From positions 7,998,001 to 8,062,000 of the forward strand of contig NZ_JACHJR010000001.1 in assembly GCF_014203705.1 (NCBI RefSeq): a stretch of DNA of 64,000 nucleotides, in the 5' to 3' direction. Within the stretch, counting starts at the first letter, position 1. Each line of letters begins with the position of its first letter. This document shows, in pieces, positions 25,588 to 33,897 of the stretch. The notes below the pieces were generated by a model, which saw only the letters and a program-made list of their open reading frames with translations, was not told where the DNA came from and ran no database searches. The DNA is from Kitasatospora gansuensis (GTDB lineage Bacteria; Actinomycetota; Actinomycetes; Streptomycetales; Streptomycetaceae). A program made the translations under genes and the position numbers.

Positions 25588-25735
25588 TCAGAAGTAGGAC
25601 GCGGTCCGGCGCGGAGCGTCCAGGACGCGGCTGATCACCTGCACCGTGGTCGGCGGCTGGGGGCTGGTGTCCTGGGTGCCCTGGACCATGTAGTAGACCT
25701 GCTCGATCGACGGCGGCTCGCCGGACGCGGCTGTG
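25588..25735 (-). pseudogene. C-terminal fragment of an unidentified gene
   Basis: Reading leftwards, one frame gives a coding-like end: GEPPSIEQVYYMVQGTQD, then a Pro/Thr stretch, VQVISRVLDAPRRTASYF and a TGA at 25588-25590. No start is present; the frame runs into the ATP-grasp relic at about 25722-25735, where the coding strand changes. It appears to be a gene tail left at a rearrangement point. Family not recognised. Confidence 0.4.
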
Positions 25736-26303
25736 CAACCCCGCGCCGGTGGTGTGCTGGAACAGCGACGAGCGCTACCTGCTGGACCTGGCCGGACGCG
25801 GCGTCGCCGTGGTGCCCACGCGCTTCCTCGAACCGGACGGGCCGTGCGGTGAGGAGGACTTCCGGGCGGCCGACGCCCTGCGGCACGCCCGGATGCTGCT
25901 GGACCAGGGCCGGTCGGTGATGGTCCAGCCGTACCAGCGGCTGGTGGAGGAGGGCGAGCGCGCCCTGGTCTTCGTCGCGGGCACGTTCAGCCACGCGATC
26001 CGGAAGGGACCCGTACTGACCCAGCCGGGGGTGATCGACAACGACCGCGTACCGCACCCCGATGTGACCCCGTACCGGCCGACCGAGGAGGAGATCGCCA
26101 CGGCATTGGCCGCTCTGGCGGCGGTGCCGTCGTCCGGGTCCCCGCTGTTCGCCAGGGTGGACCTGGCCTTTGACGACGCCAGGAAGCCGGTGGTCATGGA
26201 ACTGGAACTGATCGAGCCGAACCTGTTCCTCGGTCACCACCCGCAGGCGCTGGGGCGATCGGTCGAGGCAACGGCGGCCGAGGCGCGGCGGGCGGCGTCG
26301 TAG
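25731..26303 (+). pseudogene. ATP-grasp protein relic, N-terminally truncated and internally deleted
   Basis: The reading frame begins abruptly with LCNPAPVVCWNSDERYLLDL, which in Streptomyces ATP-grasp homologues is preceded by about 80 residues. VAVVPTRFLEPDG is intact, but the next strand with the ATP-binding Lys (usually VVKPAVGAGAR) is missing: the text jumps to GEEDFRAADALRHARMLLDQ. The rest (VMVQPYQRLVEEGERALVF, FSHAIRKGPVL, VVMELELIEPNLFL with the metal-binding Glu/Asn) is normal. A GTG at 25749 could still start a product, but it should not bind ATP properly. Confidence 0.72.
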
Positions 26304-26316
26304 TGAGGGCGGTGCG

Positions 26317-26550
26317 TCAGGCCGCGGGCCCGGAGGGCGCGGCCTCGCTCCCGTCGGCGTCGGCCGTCGGGAGGGTGACGGACCACTGGCCGACCTTTCG
26401 GTAGGCCGAGTCGTAGACGTCCTCGCCGCTGCCGGGCTCCAGGGAGTAGTGCTTCAGGTTGCCGGCCCAGTAGCGCAGGATCCGGCCGAGCTCGGCGGCG
26501 TCGTCAGGGGAGGCAGGGTCGTTCAGGTCGACCTCGAGAAGGAATTTCAT
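26317..26550 (-). CDS. Small conserved hypothetical protein
   Basis: 77 aa from the ATG at 26548-26550. It opens MKFLLEVDLNDPASPDDAAE and contains LGRILRYWAGNLKHYSLEPG and DVYDSAYRKVGQWSV, a pattern of small cytosolic actinobacterial proteins of unknown function. The C-terminus is low-complexity Ala/Asp/Ser. It sits alone between the ATP-grasp relic and the melC terminator. Confidence 0.65.
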   Translation of the reverse strand: MKFLLEVDLNDPASPDDAAELGRILRYWAGNLKHYSLEPGSGEDVYDSAYRKVGQWSVTLPTADADGSEAAPSGPAA

Positions 26551-26602
26551 GTCGAGAGTCTTCCACCGTCCGCGGGTGGCCGGAGGCATCGAACCGTGAG
26601 CC

Positions 26603-26639
26603 GGGCCGCCCGCCCGCGCAGGTGCGGGGCGGACGGCCC
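26603..26639. terminator. Terminator of the melC operon
   Basis: GGGCCGCCCGCCC pairs with GGGGCGGACGGCCC over about 12 bp with one mismatch and a short loop, starting 16 bp beyond the melC2 stop at 26655. Confidence 0.7.
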
Positions 26640-26654
26640 GTCAGGTGGGGTCGG

Positions 26655-27482
26655 CTAGAAGCCGGTGTCGTACGTGTAGCGGGTGGTGTGGTCGAGCATG
26701 TCCGCCGGGGTGACGTCGTTCCAGGGCTTCATGGTGTCGTTGAGGTCGACCACGTTGGCGGTGCCGGCCGTGGGGAGGTAGCCGGCGGCGGGGTGGCGCT
26801 TCTGCCACTCGGCCCAGAGCTTGTCGATGAAACAGTGGTGGAGCCAGAAGACCGGGTCGTTGGGCGACATGCCGGTGCTCATCATGCCGCCGACCCAGAC
26901 GTGCACCCGGTTGTGCAGGTTGACGCCGCGCCAGCCCTCCAGGTTGTTGCGGAAACCCGCCGAGGTGCTGTTCCACGGTGCGGCGTCGTACTCGGCTATC
27001 GCGAGCACGCCGTCCGTCTCGGTGCGGCTGGGCAGTTGGGCCACCCCGGTGCCGAGCGAGCGCCGCAGGTAGTTGCGGCTGTCGGGCCGGACGGTGAGGG
27101 TCCAGTTGCCGGAGGAGTAGGCGAACGGTCCGGTGGTCACCTGGCCATCGCTGCTGCGGCCGTTGCCGCCCATGAAGTCGGCGCCCCAGATGGTGGCGCC
27201 GGTGGTGCGGTCGGCGGTCCAGTCCCAGTAGGGCAGGGTGACGGTCGGGTCGATCGCCTGGAGCGCCTGCTCGAACTGGAGCAGGAACCTGCGGTGCCAG
27301 GGCAGGAAGGACGGCGAACGGTGGCCGACCCGCTCGCCGTTGTCGGTGTCGCCGACGATGAACGAGTTGTGGGTGCTGACGAACGCGTCGTAGCCGCCGT
27401 TGCGCTTGAGCGCGAGCACGGCGTTGACGAAGGCGCGCTTCTCCTGAGCCGTCAGGGTCGCCTGGTTCTTGCGGACTGCCAT
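26655..27482 (-). CDS. melC2: Tyrosinase MelC2
   Basis: 275 aa, the usual Streptomyces tyrosinase length. Copper A ligands His38, His54 and His63 and copper B ligands His190, His194 and His216 (LHNRVHVWV, FWLHHCFIDKLW) are all present, as are PYWDWT and the gatekeeper region. The type 3 binuclear copper enzyme oxidises tyrosine to DOPA and dopaquinone, giving melanin. It has no signal of its own and is co-exported with MelC1, encoded 63 bp upstream, which also delivers copper. Confidence 0.97.
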   Translation of the reverse strand: MAVRKNQATLTAQEKRAFVNAVLALKRNGGYDAFVSTHNSFIVGDTDNGERVGHRSPSFLPWHRRFLLQFEQALQAIDPTVTLPYWDWTADRTTGATIWGADFMGGNGRSSDGQVTTGPFAYSSGNWTLTVRPDSRNYLRRSLGTGVAQLPSRTETDGVLAIAEYDAAPWNSTSAGFRNNLEGWRGVNLHNRVHVWVGGMMSTGMSPNDPVFWLHHCFIDKLWAEWQKRHPAAGYLPTAGTANVVDLNDTMKPWNDVTPADMLDHTTRYTYDTGF

Positions 27483-27545
27483 GAGTCCCCCCTTGTACGT
27501 GTGGTGCGAGCGGTGCGGGTGGTGGTGCGAGCGGCGTGGGCCGGA

Positions 27546-27965
27546 TCAGGCGACGGCGACCGGGACGAGCGCTGCGCCCTGCAGGTCGGTGACGGCGGCT
27601 CGGGCGAGCGCGCGAGGCGTCTGGAAGGTCTGGTAGTGGTTCACGACGCTGATCCAGGTGCCGTCGGCGTTGCGCATCATGTGCAGCTCCTCGCCGTCGA
27701 TGTGCACGGCGTAACCGGTGCCCCCGGCGCCGGTGGTGCCGTGGTGGTGGCCGCCCCCGTCGGCCACCGGGCGGCCCTGGATGCGGCGGCCGTGAAAGAG
27801 CTCGTCGAAGGTGTCGGACGCGCCCGGGTCGGCCGCCGTCGCGGACTTGCCGGTCGGGCCGACGACGCCGAGGACGACGGTGCCGGCGGCGGCGGTCAGT
27901 GCGACGGCCGCCCCCTGCAGCATCCGACGGCGGGTCAGTTCCGAGGCATGGGTGACTTCGGACAT
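27546..27965 (-). CDS. melC1: Tyrosinase co-factor / copper chaperone MelC1
   Basis: 139 aa. A twin-arginine signal (LTRRRMLQGAAVALTAAAG) is followed by the MelC1 domain: TFDELFHGRRIQG, the copper-binding GGGHHHGTTG segment, YAVHIDGEELHMMRNADG, and WISVVNHYQTFQTPRALARA near the end, which carries the caddie Tyr that enters the tyrosinase active site. It binds MelC2, loads copper and carries the complex through the Tat system. First gene of the melC operon. Confidence 0.96.
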   Translation of the reverse strand: MSEVTHASELTRRRMLQGAAVALTAAAGTVVLGVVGPTGKSATAADPGASDTFDELFHGRRIQGRPVADGGGHHHGTTGAGGTGYAVHIDGEELHMMRNADGTWISVVNHYQTFQTPRALARAAVTDLQGAALVPVAVA

Positions 27966-28176
27966 CGGTGGTACCCCCTTGGCGCCCCCGCGATGTTGGG
28001 GCGCCGTTCATGAAGCAGTACAGAAACGTTAATCCGAGGGGATTTTATGATCACCCTCGCTGTTTCGATGCTTTCAATCCGGGATGACCTACGGAACTGC
28101 CGATCGGCGGGGGTACGAAGGGTTGTGGCCGGATCCGGCCATCCGCCGGCCGACCGCGCCTCGGACCGGTCGGTAA

Positions 28177-28226
28177 GATCTTCACGATCTTCACTGAACG
28201 GTCATCAAAAAGGCGATGATCTTCAC
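28177..28226. repeat. Three GATCTTCAC repeats upstream of melC1
   Basis: GATCTTCAC occurs in tandem (28177-28185, 28186-28194) and again at 28218-28226. It lies in the 365-bp gap 27966-28330, which holds no gene. As melC1 starts at 27965 on the minus strand, the repeats sit about 210-260 bp upstream of it and read GTGAAGATC in that direction. They could be activator sites. Confidence 0.45.
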
Positions 28227-28330
28227 TCTGTGCAGTCGGCCCGCCGAAGATCCTCTTCCGGGACGCCCCGACGGGCCGGTCGTAGTGACCGGGCTCACCG
28301 CGCAAAGTTGGCGCGAAGCGAGTGCTGCGT

Positions 28331-28612
28331 TCAGCGGATGGTGAAACCGTCGTGGTCGCTGGTGGCGGGGCCCCAGTGCTCGGTCACCGTGTCCACCCGG
28401 CCCGGGGTGTCACCGGTCCGCAGCCAGTCCAGCAGCTGCGCGCACTCCTCCCGGGCCCCCTCGGCCACCACCTCGACCCGGCCGTCGGCCAGGTTCCGCG
28501 CATGGCCGGTCACCGTGCCGAGGTCCGCCGCCCGGGCCCTGACGGACCATCGGAAGCCGACGCCCTGGACGTAGCCGTCGATCACTGCGGTCAGCCGGGC
28601 GCTCTCGGTCAT
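28331..28612 (-). CDS. Acylphosphatase
   Basis: 93 aa from the ATG at 28610-28612, the normal length. The phosphate-binding loop GYVQGVGFRWSVRARA (about 13-28) contains the catalytic Arg (GFR), and HARNLADGRVEVVAEG contains the catalytic Asn; the WVRN strand has Trp-Val replaced by His-Ala. It hydrolyses acyl phosphates such as acetyl phosphate or 1,3-bisphosphoglycerate. Monocistronic. Confidence 0.92.
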   Translation of the reverse strand: MTESARLTAVIDGYVQGVGFRWSVRARAADLGTVTGHARNLADGRVEVVAEGAREECAQLLDWLRTGDTPGRVDTVTEHWGPATSDHDGFTIR

Positions 28613-28800
28613 GGGGAAACGGTACTGAACGCCCGGGCGGGCCGCTGCGGTGCTGCTCCGACCGGTGGACGGGGGCGGTCCGGGCGCAGAGCCGAACTGA
28701 TGAAATGTCAGATGAGTGCGCGTGGGGTGCTTGGCCGAACGGCATCGGCGCCCGAGGGTGTGGGCCCTGGCACACACCCACCACACCTGGAGTACCTGAC

Positions 28801-29454
28801 GTGACCCGCACGAGTCATCCGGTTCATCTCGCCCGCGCCGCAAGCTTGTTGGCGGCGGGCGCCACCGTCGCCCTGCTCGCCGTCGGGACCGCACCGGCGG
28901 CCTTCGCCGCGCCCGGCGACAACGGCGACATCAAGGTGCACGAGAGCACCACGCCGCCCGACGACCAGAACGACGAGCCCAAGGTCTGTACCTTCCACCT
29001 CGCCGCGTTCAACTTCGACACCGTGCAGAAGGTCACCTGGAACATCGAGAAGCAGCCGGGCGATCAGCAGGTGGCCGCAGGGGCCATCACCCTGGAGAGC
29101 GGCAACGGCCGGACGGCCGACATGAACCTCCCGAACGGGATGTACAAGGTCACCTGGACCTTCGAGGGCGAGCAGGGCAGCGCCAAGCACAAGGTCTTCA
29201 AGGTCGACTGTCCCCCGGGTGGTCCCGGGAGTGGCGGCCCTGGTGGCGGTGGGCCGGGCAGTGGTGGCGGCCCGGGTGGTGCGGGTGGTGCGGGCGGTGG
29301 CGGTCTGCACGGCGGCCTGAACACCGGTGGCGGCGGAACCGCGCAGGATCTCAACGCCGTTGAGGTCGGCGCCGGTTCGGCGTTGCTGGTGCTCGCCGCG
29401 GGCCTCGGCATCCGCGCCGTTCGCCGCCGCGCTGCCCGCAATGCCGCTTCCTGA
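28801..29454 (+). CDS. Secreted, C-terminally anchored protein, probable class F sortase substrate
   Basis: 217 aa from a GTG at 28801 with TGGAG upstream. Signal peptide ends at about AFA (residue 36). The compact domain (about 45-138) has two cysteines (KVCTFHLAAFNFDTV, FKVDCPPGG) and is followed by a Gly/Pro/Ser-rich linker. The end has a sorting-like layout: GGLNTGGGG, hydrophobic helix VEVGAGSALLVLAAGLGI and basic tail RAVRRRAARNAAS. There is no exact LPxTG. It overlaps the sortase gene by 14 bp, so the two are translationally coupled. A GGGTGTG/CACACCC hairpin lies upstream at 28756-28779. Confidence 0.85.
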   Translation: MTRTSHPVHLARAASLLAAGATVALLAVGTAPAAFAAPGDNGDIKVHESTTPPDDQNDEPKVCTFHLAAFNFDTVQKVTWNIEKQPGDQQVAAGAITLESGNGRTADMNLPNGMYKVTWTFEGEQGSAKHKVFKVDCPPGGPGSGGPGGGGPGSGGGPGGAGGAGGGGLHGGLNTGGGGTAQDLNAVEVGAGSALLVLAAGLGIRAVRRRAARNAAS

Positions 29455-30151
29455 CGCTCGGACCCGGGGCCTGAGCGGTCGCGACCGTGGGCGGCTCACC
29501 GCCGCGGTCGTGACGCTCGCCCTCGTCCTCGGTGTCTGGCTGATCCACGACGGCGCCCCCGGCGACGGCCCGCCCCCCGTCGGGGCGGCCGTCGTACGGG
29601 CCTCGGACACCCCGGCCGGAACCGGGCAGAGCAGTGGCGGCCAGGCATCGCCCAGCCCCGAGAGCAAGCCGGGCAACCCTCCTCCCCAGCCCTTGCCGCC
29701 GTCCGCGCCGACCCGCGTCAGAATCCCCGCGATCAAGGTCAACGCGCCACTGGCCGGACTCGACCTGGACCCCGCCGGCCACCTCGACACCCCGCCGGTC
29801 GGCCGGCCCAACCAGGCCGGCTGGTACCGGAACGGGCCCGCCCCGGGCGCGCCCGGCAACGCCGTGCTGGCCGGTCATGCGGACACCCGGTCCGGACCGG
29901 CGGTCTTCTACCGGCTCGGACTGCTGCGCCTCGGCGACCAGATCGAGGTGGTCCGGGAGGACCGGCGGACGGCGGTCTTCACCATCGACGCGGTCCGGAC
30001 CTACCCCCGCGCGGCCTTCCCCGACGCCGAGGTCTACGGCCCGACCGAGCGCCCCGAACTACGCGTGATCACCTGCGGCGGCACGTACGACAAGAAGTCC
30101 GGCTACTCGAACAACGTGGTGGTCTTCGCTCACCTCACCTCGAGCCGATGA
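29441..30151 (+). CDS. Class F sortase
   Basis: 236 aa from the ATG at 29441. One membrane helix (about 19-35), a Pro/Ser-rich stalk and a sortase domain from about 90: RIPAIKVNAPL, catalytic His146 in LAGHADTRSGPAVFYRLG and Cys212 in VITCGGTYD. Where other class F enzymes tend to have an Arg a few residues after the Cys, here the text is KKSGYSNNVVVFAHL; only the C-terminal Arg follows. It should attach surface proteins, first of all the overlapping upstream gene product, to peptidoglycan or pili outside the membrane. Confidence 0.9.
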   Translation: MPLPDARTRGLSGRDRGRLTAAVVTLALVLGVWLIHDGAPGDGPPPVGAAVVRASDTPAGTGQSSGGQASPSPESKPGNPPPQPLPPSAPTRVRIPAIKVNAPLAGLDLDPAGHLDTPPVGRPNQAGWYRNGPAPGAPGNAVLAGHADTRSGPAVFYRLGLLRLGDQIEVVREDRRTAVFTIDAVRTYPRAAFPDAEVYGPTERPELRVITCGGTYDKKSGYSNNVVVFAHLTSSR

Positions 30152-30164
30152 CCCACCGCGCCGG

Positions 30165-31634
30165 TCACGGCCACTGGACCGGGGAGCTCTCCACCGGGCC
30201 ACCGGCCGGGGCGAGTTGGGACCGGCGCTCGGCCCAGCCGGTGAGGGCGGTGCGGCAGGCGTGGTCGAGGTGACGCAGGCCGGTCAGGTCGAGCTGGACC
30301 GGGCGGTCGGCGGGCAGGGTCTCCAGTGCCTCCAGCAACCGGGGCAGCCGGAGGAAGGTGGCATGGCCGGACAGCCGTACCAGCACGCTGCCGTCGGGCC
30401 GTTCGGTGCGCTCCAGGTGCACGTGCGAGGTCTCCCAGGCGGCCTTCAGGACGGCGAGCAGCAGGCCCGCGAGCACGCCCTCGAACATGTTGGTGGCCAC
30501 GATGGCGACCGCCGTGACGCAGAGCACCACGGCCTCGCCCCGGTACGAACGCCACAGCGGCAGCAGGGACTTGACGGGCAGCAGCTTCGCCCCGGCGTGC
30601 ACCAGCACACCCGCCAGCGCGGCCAGCGGAATGACCGACAGGGCGGCCGGCAGCAGCGCCGCGAAGAGCAGCAGCCACACCCCGTGCAGCACCCGGGAGG
30701 CCTTGGTCCGGGCGCCCGCCTGGACGTTGGCGGCGCTGCGGACGATCACGGCGGTCATCGGCAGTGCGCCGAGCAGTCCGCAGACCGTGTTGCCCGCGCC
30801 CTGGGCGACCAACTCCTTGTCGTAGTGCGTGCGCGGGCCGTTGTGCAGCCGGTCCACCGCCGCCGCGCTGAACAGGCTCTCGGCGGAACCGATCAGCGCG
30901 AAGGCCAGCACCGTGCCGAGCGCACCCGCCTGGGCCAGCACGGCGAAGTCCGAGGCGCCGGGCAGCCGGACCGCCTCCAGCAAGCCGGAGACCTCGACCT
31001 TGGCGACCTTGAGGTCGAGCCCGGCGACGACCGCCGTGGCCACCGCGACGGCGACCAGCGGAGCCGGTACCAGCCTGATCCGGGCGGGCAGTTGCTGCCA
31101 GCCGATCAGGAGCAGGACGGTGCCGACGCCGACGGCGGCGGCCGTCAGCGCGGCCGGATCGGCGGCGGTGCCGGTGAACAGGCGTGGCAGGCCGGCGAGT
31201 TTGGCGAGGCCGGAGCCGGGGGCGGTGCGGTCGGCCATCGCGTACAGCTGACCGGCGATCAGCACCAGCCCGATCCCGGCCAGCATCCCGTGCACCACGG
31301 CGACCGAGATGGCCCGGAACCACCGGCCCAATCGGAAGGCCCCCATGGCCAGTTGCAGCAGACCGGCGGCCAGCGTGATGACGCCGAGGGCGGACGGGCC
31401 GTGCTGCTGCACCGCCTCGTAGACGAGCACGGTCAGCCCGGCGGCGGGCCCGGACACCTGAAGGCTGCTCCCCGGCAGCAGCCCGGCCAGCAGGCCGCCG
31501 ACGATACCGGTGATCAGACCGAGCTCGGCCGGCACCCCGGAGGCGACGGCCACACCGACGCAGAGCGGGAGGGCGACCAGGAAGACGACGACGGAGGCAG
31601 CAAGGTCTCGTTGCAGATGGGCAGCACGAATCAT
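30165..31634 (-). CDS. SulP family anion transporter with STAS domain
   Basis: 489 aa with 10-12 membrane segments (first VVVFLVALPLCVGVAVASG at about 14-32), the SulP signatures GLLPGSSLQVSGPAAGL (about 50-66) and GNTVCGLLGALPMTAVIVRS (about 280-299), and a C-terminal STAS domain (about 385-475, RPVQLDLTGLRHLDHACRTA). SulP proteins carry sulfate, bicarbonate or other anions across the cell membrane. No carbonic anhydrase or sulfate gene is adjacent, so the substrate is open. Confidence 0.92.
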   Translation of the reverse strand: MIRAAHLQRDLAASVVVFLVALPLCVGVAVASGVPAELGLITGIVGGLLAGLLPGSSLQVSGPAAGLTVLVYEAVQQHGPSALGVITLAAGLLQLAMGAFRLGRWFRAISVAVVHGMLAGIGLVLIAGQLYAMADRTAPGSGLAKLAGLPRLFTGTAADPAALTAAAVGVGTVLLLIGWQQLPARIRLVPAPLVAVAVATAVVAGLDLKVAKVEVSGLLEAVRLPGASDFAVLAQAGALGTVLAFALIGSAESLFSAAAVDRLHNGPRTHYDKELVAQGAGNTVCGLLGALPMTAVIVRSAANVQAGARTKASRVLHGVWLLLFAALLPAALSVIPLAALAGVLVHAGAKLLPVKSLLPLWRSYRGEAVVLCVTAVAIVATNMFEGVLAGLLLAVLKAAWETSHVHLERTERPDGSVLVRLSGHATFLRLPRLLEALETLPADRPVQLDLTGLRHLDHACRTALTGWAERRSQLAPAGGPVESSPVQWP

Positions 31635-31777
31635 CAGGTCCTCAGGGGAGAGCTGGGTTCGAACTGCCAGATTAGCGTGCTGAGTTGAGGCTATATCAAG
31701 AATCAGTAAAACAAGGTTGTGTGATGACTAAAGGGAATGGGGAATCCCGGAACGGAAAGTCCGATCATCGCAATTAA

Positions 31778-32245
31778 TCAGCTCTTCGGTATCGCCGTCA
31801 CGAAGGCGGCCAGTTCGGCATTCTGTGCGCCGTCGAGGCCGCGCTTGAGCACCGCCGTGAGCGTGACCTGGTTGACGTACAGCAGGAGGAACTCCGGGGT
31901 GTCGACCACCTTGTGGTACTGCTGCCAGGCGATTTCGGTGTACACGCCCGGCCGTCGGATCGTGACCGCCTCGTCGGTCAACTCCACCTGGATCGTCCCG
32001 GTGGCCTTGGACAGCGACCTGCGGACGGCCCGGCGGGTCCCCAAGGTCAGCCAGTACAGCAGGAGGGCACCCGTCGCCAGCCCGGCGGCCGCCACGGGGT
32101 AGTTCCCGAGCGGGAGAAGCAGTGCGCCGTCGGCGGGCAGCGCGATCGCACACACCCACAGGGCCCGCCTGCGCCGCCGAAGGCCGAGCTTGGAGGCCCG
32201 GAGCAGTTCCTCGAACGACATCCGGTACGACGTGCTGATGTTCAA
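31778..32245 (-). CDS. YcxB-like membrane protein
   Basis: 155 aa from a TTG at 32243-32245, chosen because GGGGAAGC stands just upstream; the ATG at 32219-32221 has no such site. N-terminal FEELLRASKLGLRRRRR, two hydrophobic helices (about 24-42, 48-66), then a soluble YcxB-type domain: TDEAVTIRRPGVYTEIAWQQ, FLLLYVNQVTLTAVLKRG, AFVTAIPKS. Function of the family is unknown. The 143-bp gap before sulP (31635-31777) is AT-rich around 31690-31735 and holds no gene. Confidence 0.78.
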   Translation of the reverse strand: MNISTSYRMSFEELLRASKLGLRRRRRALWVCAIALPADGALLLPLGNYPVAAAGLATGALLLYWLTLGTRRAVRRSLSKATGTIQVELTDEAVTIRRPGVYTEIAWQQYHKVVDTPEFLLLYVNQVTLTAVLKRGLDGAQNAELAAFVTAIPKS

Positions 32246-32313
32246 AGCTTCCCCTGGAGTCCTCGGCAACAAGATCAGGACTCTAGGTGGTGATCGTTCC
32301 GGCGTCCAGGTGA

Positions 32314-33897
32314 TCATCCGTCAGGCTGGGCCGCGAGGTCGACGAACAGGGCGGCGGACCAGCCGAAGCCGGAGGTCGCGTGGGTGGCCCGGGTGCCGGT
32401 GAGGGGGTTCCAGTACTCGTAGAGGCCGCCCGCGTCGCGGACCATGGCCAGGGTGCGTCGGCGGAGTTCGGTGGCGGTGGTGGTGAAGCCGGAGCGGTGC
32501 AGGCCCTCGATGAGGAGGTAGTTGACGTTCAGCCAGACCGGGCCGCGCCACATGGCGTCCGGATCGAAGGCGGGATCGTCGAACGGCACGGTGGGGAGCG
32601 GGTGTTCGCCCCAGTAGTGGGAAGAGCGGAGCTCCTGCTCCAGGGCGGCGGCCACCGCCCTGGGCAGGCGTCCGGTGATCAGCGGCATCAGGTCGAGCAC
32701 GGTCCGGACGGGTACGGGCGAGCCACCCGCCAGGGTGCGGAAGCGGGTGCCGTCCCACCGTTTCGCCAGCAGGAGTTCGGTGTGGGCGGCGGCGCGAGCG
32801 CGCCACTCGGCGGCGTCGGCCGGCCGGCCCAGGGCGTCCGCGATGTCGGCCAGGCGGTCGGCCTGGAGGATCAGGTAGGAGTTGAGGTCGGGGGGTTCGG
32901 CGCGCGGGCCGTAGTCCCAGACCGGGCTGTCGTCCAGGCCGGAGGAGTACGGGTGCAGGTACTCGGGGAGCCCGTCGCCGTCCGGGTCGGAGGCGGTGAA
33001 CCACCAGGTGTGCGCGCGGACCAGCTTCGGGTAGACCGAGGCGAGGAAGGGGAGGTCAGGGTCGCTCCGGTGGATCTTCCAGACCGCCCAGGCGGCCAGC
33101 GGCGGTTTGGTGACCGGCACCGCCGAAGGGGAGAGTGCGGTCCCGTTCGCCCGGCCGACGTGTTCGGTCAGCCGGGCGAGGTCCGAGCGGGGCAGGTCGG
33201 TGGTCTCGGCCAGCACGCCCTGATCGTGGACCACGTCGGGGAGTTGGCCGTCCGGGAGCTGGTGGTCGAGGAGCAGCAGGACCTGGTCGCGGGCGAGTGC
33301 GGGCGAGGCGTGGCGCAGAGCGACGGCGTGGAAGAGCGCGTCCCAGTTCCAGACGCCCACGTACCCGTACTTGGACGGGACGAGCCCTTCGCGCCCGCCG
33401 ATCGGCAGCAGGTTGACGGCCAGCGTCCACCAGGCCATCCGGGCCCGCTCCGCCAGGTCGGGGCGGACGGCCGGCATTTGGGCGAACCACCGCTCCCAGC
33501 GGGCCTCGGCCGCCGTCCGGACGGCCTGCTCCGACCAGCCCCCCGGTGGGCCGACCAGGACGTGGCAGCCGTTGAGGGCGAGCGCCTGCGCCGTTCCGTC
33601 GGACAGTCGCCAGGAGGCGTGCGCGTGCTGTCCCGCGATCACCAGCGTGGAAGGGTCGGCGAACATCAGCGAGACGCCGTTGGCGAAGGCCAGTTCGGAC
33701 GGCGTCGTCGAGGCGACGGGGACAAGCCGCCCGGCGGGGTCGTGGACCACCAGCGCGGTGAGCTCCGTGGTTGCGTCGAGCGGGGTCTCGTACTCCGCGC
33801 GGGCCACCCGGAGCCCGTCCGGGGCGGCCGTGACCAGCAGCCGGGAGCCGCGTTCGGTGAACGGCCGCTCCACCAGGTCGAGTTCAACGGTGGGCAT
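32314..33897 (-). CDS. GH63/MGH-type glycoside hydrolase (alpha-glycosidase)
   Basis: 527 aa, last gene of the nine-gene operon. N-terminal beta-sandwich (to about 125), then an (alpha/alpha)6 barrel. GYVGVWNWDALFHAVALRH (about 177-195) contains the catalytic Asp of GH63/MGH enzymes; the late FDPDAMWRGPVWLNVNYLLI and YEYWNPLTGTRATHATSGFGWS (core YWNPLTGTRA) carry the second catalytic carboxylate region. Relatives include mannosylglycerate and glucosylglycerate hydrolases and alpha-glucosidases. No signal peptide, so it should act on imported substrate. Its ATG overlaps the permease stop. Confidence 0.88.
   Translation of the reverse strand: MPTVELDLVERPFTERGSRLLVTAAPDGLRVARAEYETPLDATTELTALVVHDPAGRLVPVASTTPSELAFANGVSLMFADPSTLVIAGQHAHASWRLSDGTAQALALNGCHVLVGPPGGWSEQAVRTAAEARWERWFAQMPAVRPDLAERARMAWWTLAVNLLPIGGREGLVPSKYGYVGVWNWDALFHAVALRHASPALARDQVLLLLDHQLPDGQLPDVVHDQGVLAETTDLPRSDLARLTEHVGRANGTALSPSAVPVTKPPLAAWAVWKIHRSDPDLPFLASVYPKLVRAHTWWFTASDPDGDGLPEYLHPYSSGLDDSPVWDYGPRAEPPDLNSYLILQADRLADIADALGRPADAAEWRARAAAHTELLLAKRWDGTRFRTLAGGSPVPVRTVLDLMPLITGRLPRAVAAALEQELRSSHYWGEHPLPTVPFDDPAFDPDAMWRGPVWLNVNYLLIEGLHRSGFTTTATELRRRTLAMVRDAGGLYEYWNPLTGTRATHATSGFGWSAALFVDLAAQPDG

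Noticed and set aside
29120..29350. Gly-rich repeats as a CRISPR-like or tandem repeat array
   Set aside because: They are irregular GGTGGC codons of a Gly-rich protein linker, with no conserved unit or spacers.
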